Source: Fodinibacter sp045807225 (GTDB taxonomy: Bacteria > Actinomycetota > Actinomycetes > Actinomycetales > Dermatophilaceae). From it: a stretch of DNA of 13,754 nucleotides. The stretch spans positions 1 through 13,754 of the forward strand of contig JBJMHU010000154.1 of assembly GCA_045807225.1 (NCBI GenBank), in the 5' to 3' direction. A program made the position numbers and the translations under genes. Shown here one piece after another: positions 6,279-13,500 of this stretch; position 1 is the stretch's first letter; each line of letters opens with the position of its first letter. Under the pieces are notes generated by a model, which saw only the letters and a program-made list of their open reading frames with translations, was not told the origin of the DNA and searched no databases.

Positions 6279-7297
6279 TGGCCGGGTTCGGCTCGGAGAC
6301 CGCGACCGCCCGGCTCGCGCGGCTGCTCACGATGGTGCCGTGGCTGGTCAACCGCCAGGGCATCGACCTGCAGCAGGCCGCCGACGACCTGGGGGTCAGC
6401 GTCGAGCAGCTCGAGGCCGACCTCAACCTGCTCTTCCTGTGCGGCTACGGGCAGATGCCCGACGAGCTGATCGAGGCCGACTGGGAGGAGGGCCGGGTCT
6501 TCGTCGGGAACGCCGACACCATCGCCCGCCCTTTGCGGCTGGGCGTCGACGAGGCGGTGACCCTGGTCGTCGGGCTGCGCGCCCTGCGCGAGGTGCCGGG
6601 CCTGGGCGAACGCGACGCCGTGGAGCGCGCCCTGGCCAAGCTCGAGGATGCCGCTGGTGCCGCCGCCGCTCCGGCCCGCCGGGTGCGCGCGGAGGTCGCC
6701 GACGGCGCCTCGCCCGAGCTGCTGGCTCTGGCGCGGCAGGCGATAGCCGACCACCGCCGGGTGCACCTGCGCTACCTGGTGCCCGCGCGCGACGAGGCCA
6801 CCGAGCGTGACGTCGACCCGATGCGGGTGGTCGGCATGGACGGCAGCTGGTACCTCGAGGGGTGGTGCCACCGCGCCGAGGACACCCGGATGTTCCGGAT
6901 GGACCGGGTCGAGGAGCTCACCCTGCTCGACGTGGACGGCACCCCGCCGGCCGGCGCGCGTGAACGCGACCTGTCCGAGGGCACGTTCCGGCCGGCACCC
7001 GACGACCTGGTCGTCACCCTTCGGCTGCTGCCCGGCGCCACCTGGGTGGCCGACTACTACCCGGTGGAGTCCATGCAGGACGTGCCGGCATCCGAGGGCG
7101 GGGGCCTGCTCGTGCGGATGCGCACCGCCGACACGGCGTGGCTGCGTCGGCTGGCGTGGCGGCTCGGGGGGCGCGGTACGGTGCTCGACCCGCCCGAGGT
7201 GGTGGCCGAGGTGCGTGACGGAGCGGGCGCCGCCCTGGCGGCCTACCCGGCATCCACGGCATCCACGGCATCCACGGCGTCCCCGGGCGGGAGCTGA
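6278..7297 (+). CDS. pafC: WYL-domain transcriptional regulator PafC
   Basis: 339 residues. It is the partner of PafB in the DNA damage regulator PafBC. The N-terminal HTH region (TARLARLLTMVPWLVNRQGI, DDLGVSVEQLEADLNLLFLCGYG) is followed by a linker and a WYL domain with GSWYLEGWC (Trp191) and TRMFRMDRVEEL. The C-terminal WCX-like region ends in three AST repeats. ATG 6278 is favoured because GGGGGTG (6264-6270) lies 7 nt upstream; the in-frame GTG at 6272 would have almost no spacing. It overlaps the pafB stop by one base, so the two are co-translated. Its only GAT codon (6647) is followed by GCC, and the 3' end carries the 9-bp tandem repeat. Confidence 0.94.
   Translation: MAGFGSETATARLARLLTMVPWLVNRQGIDLQQAADDLGVSVEQLEADLNLLFLCGYGQMPDELIEADWEEGRVFVGNADTIARPLRLGVDEAVTLVVGLRALREVPGLGERDAVERALAKLEDAAGAAAAPARRVRAEVADGASPELLALARQAIADHRRVHLRYLVPARDEATERDVDPMRVVGMDGSWYLEGWCHRAEDTRMFRMDRVEELTLLDVDGTPPAGARERDLSEGTFRPAPDDLVVTLRLLPGATWVADYYPVESMQDVPASEGGGLLVRMRTADTAWLRRLAWRLGGRGTVLDPPEVVAEVRDGAGAALAAYPASTASTASTASPGGS
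7250..7285 (+). repeat. 9-bp tandem repeat at the 3' end of pafC
   Basis: GCATCCACG is repeated three times exactly (7250-7258, 7259-7267, 7268-7276) and a fourth, altered copy GCGTCCCCG follows. It encodes Ala-Ser-Thr units just before the PafC stop. Being 9 bp, changes in copy number keep the frame, and the tail is probably tolerant. The likely origin is replication slippage. Confidence 0.85.
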
Positions 7298-7301
7298 CGC
7301 C

Positions 7302-7616
7302 GTGCTGCCGTGGTGGGGGTGGGTGCTGATCTGGGCCGTCGTGCTGCTCGGGTCGGCGGCGTTCCTCGGCTGGCGGGCTCGGCTGGTGTGGAGCCGCACC
7401 ACCGCCCTGGCGCGCGAGGTGCAGCGGGCCGGCCGGCTCGTGGCCGAGCTAGAGAGCCGCGCCGACCAGCTGCGCGACGTCGACCCCGCCGTCGTGGCGG
7501 TCACCCAGCCGGCTCACAGGATGCGGGCGCAGTATCGGGAGCAGCGGGCCTCGACCAAGGCGGCCCGCCGCGCACGCCGAACCCTACGGCTCCCGCCGTG
7601 GGCGCGCGTACACTGA
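7302..7616 (+). CDS. Small one-helix membrane protein with coiled coil, unknown function
   Basis: 104 residues, not recognised as a named family. GTG 7302 has GGGAG at 7289-7293, 8 nt upstream, and follows the pafC stop by 4 nt, so it belongs to the pafBC unit. Residues about 5-24 (WGWVLIWAVVLLGSAAFLGW) form one transmembrane helix. Residues about 33-55 (LAREVQRAGRLVAELESRADQL) look like a short coiled coil. The rest is basic, with many Arg (about 75-95). The expected topology is a short outer N-terminus with a cytosolic tail. Its place between pafC and tatA, and a shape loosely resembling TatA (one helix then a charged amphipathic region), are suggestive only; it lacks the FGxKKLP hinge of TatA. 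Codon use matches its neighbours, supporting a real gene. Confidence 0.8.
   Translation: MLPWWGWVLIWAVVLLGSAAFLGWRARLVWSRTTALAREVQRAGRLVAELESRADQLRDVDPAVVAVTQPAHRMRAQYREQRASTKAARRARRTLRLPPWARVH
7609..7614 (+). promoter_or_regulatory. Candidate -10 element ahead of tatA
   Basis: TACACT fits TANNNT and overlaps the end of the small membrane protein gene. Transcription would begin near 7621, giving a leader of about 50 nt before tatA. There is no convincing -35 element at the expected place (7586-7591). tatA may equally be read through from pafBC. Confidence 0.3.
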
Positions 7617-7671
7617 CGCGAGACCGCGCAGGCAGTCACGAAGGCTTTACGACATCACAGGAGATGGACCC

Positions 7672-7974
7672 ATGGGCAGGATCGGACCCACCGAGATCAT
7701 CATCGTCGCGGTGCTGATCATCGTCATCTTCGGCTGGAAGAAGCTCCCTGATGCCGCGCGCAGCCTCGGCCGCTCCGCACGGGTGTTCAAGTCCGAGGTC
7801 GACGAGATGAAGAAGGAGAACGACGCCTCGAAGTCCGAGGCGTCGACCACCACGGTCCGCAGCGAGCCGATCGAGCCGGCCGCCCCGGTCGACCGCACCG
7901 TGCCGACCACCGAGGGGAATGCCGTGCACGAGAACGCCCCGCGCACGGACAACCAGCCCGGCCCCGTGGCCTGA
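7672..7974 (+). CDS. tatA: Sec-independent protein translocase subunit TatA
   Basis: 100 residues. TatA assembles into the pore or membrane-thinning patch through which folded Tat substrates cross the cytoplasmic membrane. The N-terminal helix IGPTEIIIVAVLIIVIFGW is followed by the hinge FGWKKLPDAARSLGRS and an amphipathic helix RVFKSEVDEMKKE. The tail (about 50-100) is polar, Thr/Pro/Glu-rich and probably disordered. The hinge has Trp where Ala or Pro is more usual (FGWKKLP). The ATG at 7672 has AGGAG at 7659-7663, 8 nt upstream, the clearest ribosome binding site near here. tatC follows 33 nt later. No tatB lies in the window; in actinobacteria tatB is usually elsewhere. The single GAT codon (7750) is followed by GCC. 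Confidence 0.96.
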   Translation: MGRIGPTEIIIVAVLIIVIFGWKKLPDAARSLGRSARVFKSEVDEMKKENDASKSEASTTTVRSEPIEPAAPVDRTVPTTEGNAVHENAPRTDNQPGPVA

Positions 7975-8007
7975 CCCTCCTCGCACCCCGCCCGACTCCA
8001 GACCCCC

Positions 8008-8820
8008 ATGGCTCGACTGCGCCGTCGTCCGCGCGACCCCGAGGGGCGGATGACCCTCGGTGAGCACTTCCGGGAGTTCCGGCGGCGCCTGTTCATCGCC
8101 GCGGCCTCCGTGCTGGTGGCGTCGATCGTGGCGGGCTTCTACTACAACCAGGTCTTCCAGTTCCTCAAGCAGCCCTTCGCGGACTACCAGGAGGCCAACC
8201 CGGACACCCTGATCTCGCTGAACTTCGGTGAGGCGACGTCGGCCCTGTCCAACCTGATCAGCCTGTCGATCTTCGTCGGGGTGGTGGTGTCGAGCCCGAT
8301 CTGGCTCTACCAGCTGTGGGCGTTCATCGTGCCCGGGCTGACCCGCAAGGAGAAGCGGATCTCGCTGGCCTTCCTGGCCGCGACCATCCCGCTGTTCCTG
8401 CTCGGCTGCTTCCTCGGCTACGTCATCCTGCCGCAGTCGCTGTCGATCCTCTACGGCTTGAGCCCCGAGGGCACCTCGAACATCCAGCAGGTGTCGATGT
8501 ACTTCTCGTTCGTCACCCGCTTCATCCTGGTGTTCGGCCTGGGGTTCCTCTTCCCGGTGGTGCTCGTCGGGCTCAACGCCGTCGGCGTGATGCCGGCCAG
8601 CCGGCTGATCAGGGGCTGGCGGGTGGCGGTCGTGCTGATCTTCGTCTTCGCCGCCGTCGCCACGCCGACGGCCGACCCGTTCACCATGTTCGTCTTCGCA
8701 GCCCCGCTCACCGCGCTCTACTTCGCGGCCTGGTTCGTGTGCCGCATCCTCGACAAGCGCAAGGAGAAGGCGCGGCCGGACTGGCTCGACGTCGACGACA
8801 ACGAGGCATCGCCCCTGTAG
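8008..8820 (+). CDS. tatC: Sec-independent protein translocase subunit TatC
   Basis: 270 residues with the six-helix pattern of TatC, the receptor for twin-arginine signal peptides. Visible: MTLGEHFREFRRRLFIA at the start of helix 1, YQLWAFIVPGLTRKEKR (carrying the conserved Phe and Glu of the signal-binding site) after helix 2, LPQSLSILYG, YFSFVTRFILVFGLGFLFPVV and ATPTADPFTMFVFAAPL. ATG 8008 is chosen although no good ribosome binding site is seen, because a basic leader ending in DPEGRM is usual for actinobacterial TatC. ATG 8050, preceded by GAGGGG, is the alternative. The stop TAG lies only 10 nt from the end of the convergent transporter gene. Confidence 0.95.
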   Translation: MARLRRRPRDPEGRMTLGEHFREFRRRLFIAAASVLVASIVAGFYYNQVFQFLKQPFADYQEANPDTLISLNFGEATSALSNLISLSIFVGVVVSSPIWLYQLWAFIVPGLTRKEKRISLAFLAATIPLFLLGCFLGYVILPQSLSILYGLSPEGTSNIQQVSMYFSFVTRFILVFGLGFLFPVVLVGLNAVGVMPASRLIRGWRVAVVLIFVFAAVATPTADPFTMFVFAAPLTALYFAAWFVCRILDKRKEKARPDWLDVDDNEASPL

Positions 8821-8830
8821 CGCAGGCGAC

Positions 8831-10420
8831 TCAGAGGCCGGCGAGCACCTGGGCCACCACGATCTTGGCGATCATCGCGACCGGGTAGACCAGCGCGTAG
8901 GCGACGCCGATGCGGGTGTCGTAGCCGGTCTTGTCGTTGACGTAGGCCAGGATCGCCGGCTGGGTCTGGCTGCCCGCGATGGCGCCCGCCGTCTCGAGCC
9001 ACGACATCCTGCGCAGCACGTGGATGCCGAGCAGCAGCAGGGCGCCGCCGGCGCAGGTGAGCACCAGACCGAGCACGGCCACGCGCCATCCGGCATCGGA
9101 GGCCAGGGCCGCGGAGATGTTCCGGCCGGCGCGCACCCCGGCGTAGGCGAGGAAGGTGACCATCCCCAGGGCGGAGAGCGACTGGGCGGCGCCGTGCGAC
9201 ATGGAGGTGATGACGGGGCCGACCCGACCGAGGCGGCCGAAGAGCAGACCGACCATCAGCGTGCCGGCGGCGGCGCCGATGGTGAACCCGCCACCGGGGG
9301 TGGGCACGTGCACCAGCCCGACGGCGATGCCCGCAGCCAGGCCCAGGGCGAGGCCGCCGACGTTGATGTCGGACATGCCCCGGTCGCTGTCGCCGAGGTA
9401 GGCACCGACCTCGGCCATCCGGTCGCGGGGGACGATGACCCGCAGCCGGTCGCCCATCGCGAGCACGAAGGTGCCGTGCGCGACGAGGTCGACATCACCG
9501 CGCCGCACGCGACTGACGGTGGCGCCGAACTTCTGGTCGAGGTCGAGCTCGGCGACGGTGTGCCCCACGAGCTCCTTGTTCGACAGCGTGACGCGGCGGA
9601 AGTCGAGCTCGTGGCGGTCCTCGACGATGTCGTGCGAGGAGACGTGGCCCAGGCGCTCGGCGACGTCGTCGAGCACGGCGCGCGGCCCGACGACGGTCAC
9701 GAGGTCGTTGTGGCCGATCACCTCGGCCCCGGCAGGGACGATGGTCGGGTTCGCGGCGTGTGCGTGCTTGAGGCGGGAGACGCCGATCTGGCGGTCGTGC
9801 GCGTCGGCGAGCATCGACACGCTGATCGGCTCGTGCACCTCGACGCGCACGGTGACGTGGCCGATCTCCTCGCGTCGGGGGTGGGCACCCGGGCGGCGCA
9901 GCGTCCAGGCGGCGACGGCCAGCATCACGATGACGCCACCGAGGTAGGTGATCGAGTAACCGATCGTGGGGGCCGCTGGGTCGGCAGCCCGGGCGGAGGC
10001 CGCCGCCAGCGCCGGGGTGTTGGTCAGCGCGCCGGCGTACGCGCCCGCCACGGTGCCCGAGGCCAGCCCCAGGAAGCGCCCGACGAGCACGGCGAGCACG
10101 CCGACGAGCGCAAGGGCTCCGGCGACCACGAGCATGGTGGGCCACCCCCGTCGCAGCGAGGCGAAGAAGTGGGTGCCGGAGACCACGCCGATCGTGTAGG
10201 TGAACAGCACCAGGCCGAAGGTGCCCACGACCTCCGGGATCTCGAGCTCGACGTCGAGGGCGGCGGCCCAGGCCGAGACGGCGAGCGCCGCGAACAGCAC
10301 GGCGGCCGGGCCGAGGCGCACCCCGGCGACCCGCACGTGGCCGACGGCCGCGCCGAGGGCCAGCAGTACCGCGAGGAGTAGCAATGGAGTGTCAGCAAAC
10401 AGCTCAAAGATCCCGGTCAC
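8831..10420 (-). CDS. AspT/YidE-like putative transporter with two RCK_C domains
   Basis: 529 residues. It belongs to the aspartate:alanine exchanger type (AspT/YidE/YbjL). These have two membrane halves, each of about five helices, flanking a cytosolic pair of RCK_C (TrkA_C) domains. The N-terminal half carries GALTNTPALAAA and GYSITYLGGVIVML. The first RCK_C (about 190-260) includes PAGAEVIGHNDLVTVVG; the second (about 270-345) includes ALAMGDRL-like VLAMGDRLRVIVPRDRM. The C-terminal half carries GSQTQPAILAYVNDKTG. GTG 10420 is chosen: AGGA lies 8 nt upstream and the first helix follows at once. The frame stays open to 10492, but that start would lie inside the terminator hairpin. The substrate is unknown; no amino acid decarboxylase is nearby. 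It is convergent with tatC. Confidence 0.88.
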   Translation of the reverse strand: MTGIFELFADTPLLLLAVLLALGAAVGHVRVAGVRLGPAAVLFAALAVSAWAAALDVELEIPEVVGTFGLVLFTYTIGVVSGTHFFASLRRGWPTMLVVAGALALVGVLAVLVGRFLGLASGTVAGAYAGALTNTPALAAASARAADPAAPTIGYSITYLGGVIVMLAVAAWTLRRPGAHPRREEIGHVTVRVEVHEPISVSMLADAHDRQIGVSRLKHAHAANPTIVPAGAEVIGHNDLVTVVGPRAVLDDVAERLGHVSSHDIVEDRHELDFRRVTLSNKELVGHTVAELDLDQKFGATVSRVRRGDVDLVAHGTFVLAMGDRLRVIVPRDRMAEVGAYLGDSDRGMSDINVGGLALGLAAGIAVGLVHVPTPGGGFTIGAAAGTLMVGLLFGRLGRVGPVITSMSHGAAQSLSALGMVTFLAYAGVRAGRNISAALASDAGWRVAVLGLVLTCAGGALLLLGIHVLRRMSWLETAGAIAGSQTQPAILAYVNDKTGYDTRIGVAYALVYPVAMIAKIVVAQVLAGL

Positions 10421-10455
10421 GCCTATAATCCTGCCACTCTTTCGACCCCACGCAT

Positions 10456-10467
10456 GACAGCGCTGTC
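10456..10467. promoter_or_regulatory. 12-bp perfect palindrome, possible operator of the transporter gene
   Basis: GACAGCGCTGTC is a perfect palindrome 35 nt upstream of the transporter GTG and 17 nt from the terminator hairpin. An AGCGCT centre is typical of LacI-family operators in actinobacteria (known pattern), so repressor binding is possible. A TGGACA (-35-like, minus strand) overlaps it, but I see no good -10. Chance occurrence cannot be excluded. Confidence 0.4.
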
Positions 10468-10484
10468 CACGGGCGATGCCGACA

Positions 10485-10526
10485 GCACTCACCCCCGCCG
10501 GTCGGGGGACCGGCGGGGGTGAGTGC
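10485..10526 (-). terminator. Terminator of the multicopper oxidase gene (19-bp perfect stem)
   Basis: GCACTCACCCCCGCCGGTC (10485-10503) is exactly complementary to 10508-10526, with a GGGG loop at 10504-10507. Three more pairs (ACA/TGT) form after a single bulged base. It begins 19 nt after the oxidase stop on the minus strand and separates that gene from the transporter gene, which is read in the same direction. There is no T-run, so it is an actinobacterial-type stem terminator. The 127 bp between the two genes hold only this hairpin and the palindrome. Confidence 0.85.
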
Positions 10527-10545
10527 CTGTGTGCTGCTCAGCCGA

Positions 10546-13500
10546 TCACGGTGCGACGGGCACCGAGCGCACTGCCGAGTTCGCAGAGCTACCAGCCGGG
10601 TTCGTCGCTGCCATCCGGAAGTACCAGACGGTCCGGGTGAGGCCAGTGGCCGAGTAGCTGTTGACCGCACCGACGTTCACGGTGGTGACACCGCCGGCGA
10701 ACGTCGGGTTCTGGCTCCGCTGGATGGTGTAACCCGTCGCCGTCGGCACGGTGGCCCAGGTGATGGTGTCCGTCTGGGTCGTGCCGGTGCGGACCGAGGT
10801 GCCGGTGAGGATCACCGGAGCCGCCGGCGGAACCACCGACGTCACTGTCACCGTGTTGCTCCACGCCGAGGTGCCGCCGGCGTTGCTGGCAGCCACTCGG
10901 TACACGTAGGTGGTGCCCACCACGACCGTGCCGTCCGCATAGTTCACCGCGCCGGTCCCTGACTTCGCTGGCACGGTGGCGAGCTGGGTGAAGGTGGAAC
11001 CGCCGTCGGTGGAGCGCTGGATGACGAAGCCGGTCTCGGTGGTGGCCGTGTCGTTCCAGCTGAGGTTGACCCGCGCCGTGCCGCCGGGCCCGGCCGACGG
11101 CTTGGCTGTCAGGCCGGTGGGGGCGGTCGGGATGTTGGCGCCCATCGGGTCGGACGTCGACTTCACGGTCATCGACGGCATGCCGGAGCCGTAGCCCACG
11201 GTGTTCTCGGCGACGATCCGGTAGAGGTACCCGGTGGCCGCGTTGGACGTGGTGTCCGTGAAGGTCCGCGTGCCGTGGATGTTGGTGTCACCCAACGGCT
11301 GAGGCAGGCTGCCGACCTCGGTCCACGTGGTCCCGTTCGTCGTGCGCTGCACGGCGAACCGGGTCTCGGTGATCGAGTTGTCGTTGAAGGTGAGCCGGAC
11401 CCGCTGGTTGGGCACGGTGCCCGTGAGGGCGGTGCTCGTCAGGGCCGGCTTGAGCGGCGGCATGGCCACCGACACCGGTCGCATCATGTCCATCTCCTCG
11501 TGGGTGAGGATGTGGCAGTGCCACACGTACTCCCAGCCGAAGTTGATGGTCTGGTTGGTGATGTTCGTGGCCAGCGGGTTGCCCTGCGGGTCGGTGTTGA
11601 AGAACGCGTCCGGCGAGCCGGCGGGCATCATCGGGTTGAGTGGCCGCACCGAGTTGGGCACCTCGAAGGGAACCTGCGGGATGATCGGCCGCAGGGCCAC
11701 GATGGTGTCCTCGAGCGGGCTCATCCGAACGGTGTCCTTCCAGCCGTTCTCGTTCGCGTCGTTCGGGATGATGATGTTGTCCCACGTGACCCGGTTGAGC
11801 ACCTGGACGTCGTAGAGGTGGAAGTGGATCGGGTGGGTGTCCACGCCGTTGTGGGTGATCCGCCAGATCTGCGTGCCGTCCTTGGCGTCGCTCATCGGGG
11901 CGATCTTGATGTCCTTCACCGGCTCACCGGAGATGGCATCCACGGTGATGGCCTGCTTGGGCAGGTTGGTCGCGTCGATGAGCTCGGTCGACGGGTTCAC
12001 GAACGGGTAGAGCGTGACGTTCTGCTGACCCGGTGTCGGCGGCTGGGCCTCGATACCGAGGGTGGCCTGCATGCGGCCGTAGTCGTCGAAGGTCGTCGCG
12101 TTCATCTCGTCGTGGATCGCCTTCGGCTGCACCGGCATCGCGGTCTTCGTCGTGGGCGACTTGATCGTGTTGAACGAGAAGGTGGTGTGGTCGTCGATGC
12201 GGACCAGACCGTCACACTTGGTCACGCCGGGCGCCTTGCACTCTCCGCTGGCGGCGAAGCTGGTGCCGAGGGCCGAGTTGTACGCAGCCTGGCCCACGAT
12301 CGGCGGGTGCTGGCTGGACTCGAACACACCGGTGCCGGTGGTCTTGTGGGTGAAGGCGGCCTTGAGCTTGGCCACGTCGTACGCCACCGAAGGAGCGGTG
12401 TTGGCGACGGTGACCTGCATGACGGTGCGGGTGTTGGGCCCGTACCCGGGGAAGATCGTCGGCGCGCCCGTGGGGCTGAGGTCCGGGGCTCCGGTGTAGT
12501 AGTCGTAACCGGGGACACGGGCCGGGAAGGCCGCGGGAGCGTCGTTGTAGAGGATCAGTGTCTTGCCGGCGAACTTCGAGAAGTCCACGACGGCGTCGGC
12601 GCGCTCGGCCGGGGCCAGCAGCATCGAGTGCTGGTCGACGTTGCCGACGTCGAACCGGGTCGGGTCGGTGATCCAGGTGGTGGGCTGCTGGCCGTCGATG
12701 ACGGTGGGAGCGGGGAGCATCCCACCCTCGTTGGCGAACTGCACCCAGTCGGGTCCGGCAGCGTTGTTGTGGGCGTCGGCCGGGGTCGGCGAGACGTTGG
12801 GGTCGGTCTGCGCCGCTGCGAGCTCGGCCGCGTTCAGCGCGACCTCGGTGGTGCCGTCACCCTGCTTCGGGTCAGCGGTGTACCACTGCAGGTTGAAGAA
12901 CCGGTCGTTGGCGGCGTTGAGCATCCGCAGGCGGTAGGCCTTCGGCTGCACGGTGACCTTGGGGTAGGCGACACCGTTGACGAGCGGGGTGTCGTTGAAC
13001 TGCTCCATGCCGGTCGAGAGGTTCGGCGTGCCGGGGATGAGCTGCGGCTCGCAGAACGGGTCGGTCTGGTACTGCCAGGTCGACGGCACGTTGACGTCGC
13101 AGCCGGCGTCGTAGTACGGGTTGTCGATGGGGCCGTACTTGGTGTCGCCGGCCGGTGGCCAGAACCACGGGCCGTACATCCAGCGGCCGTAGGCGCTCAT
13201 GCCGGAGGCATCGCCGGGGTTCTGGGCCGGCATGTACACGTGGTGGAACCACAGCGAGCCCTTGCTGCCCCAGCGGGTCGAGTCCCAGGTGGGGTCCTGA
13301 CCGTAGGAGGTGATCTTCTGGTCTGCGTCCTTGATGTCCTTCAGCTGGGCGTCGTCAGGCACGAAGGTCTTGTCCTGGATGACGAGCGGCAGGGTGTCCG
13401 CCGCCCCCGGGATGATCTTGTCGGCGATGAGCTTCTTCTCGGCGTCGTCCGCGATGACGTAACCGGCAGCCTCACCGGCGTAGACGTTGAGCCGGGTGAT

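Noticed and set aside
7672..8820. Absence of tatB from the tat cluster as an anomaly
   Set aside because: In actinobacteria tatB normally lies at another locus, so tatA-tatC alone is the usual arrangement.
9020..10381. Long + strand open frame opposite the transporter gene
   Set aside because: Low-complexity Gly/Asp/His/Arg composition typical of antisense shadows; the minus strand encodes clear membrane and RCK_C domains.
10421..10492. Earlier GTG start (10492) for the transporter gene
   Set aside because: It lies inside the terminator hairpin, has no membrane or signal character, and GTG 10420 has a good ribosome binding site and begins just before the first helix.
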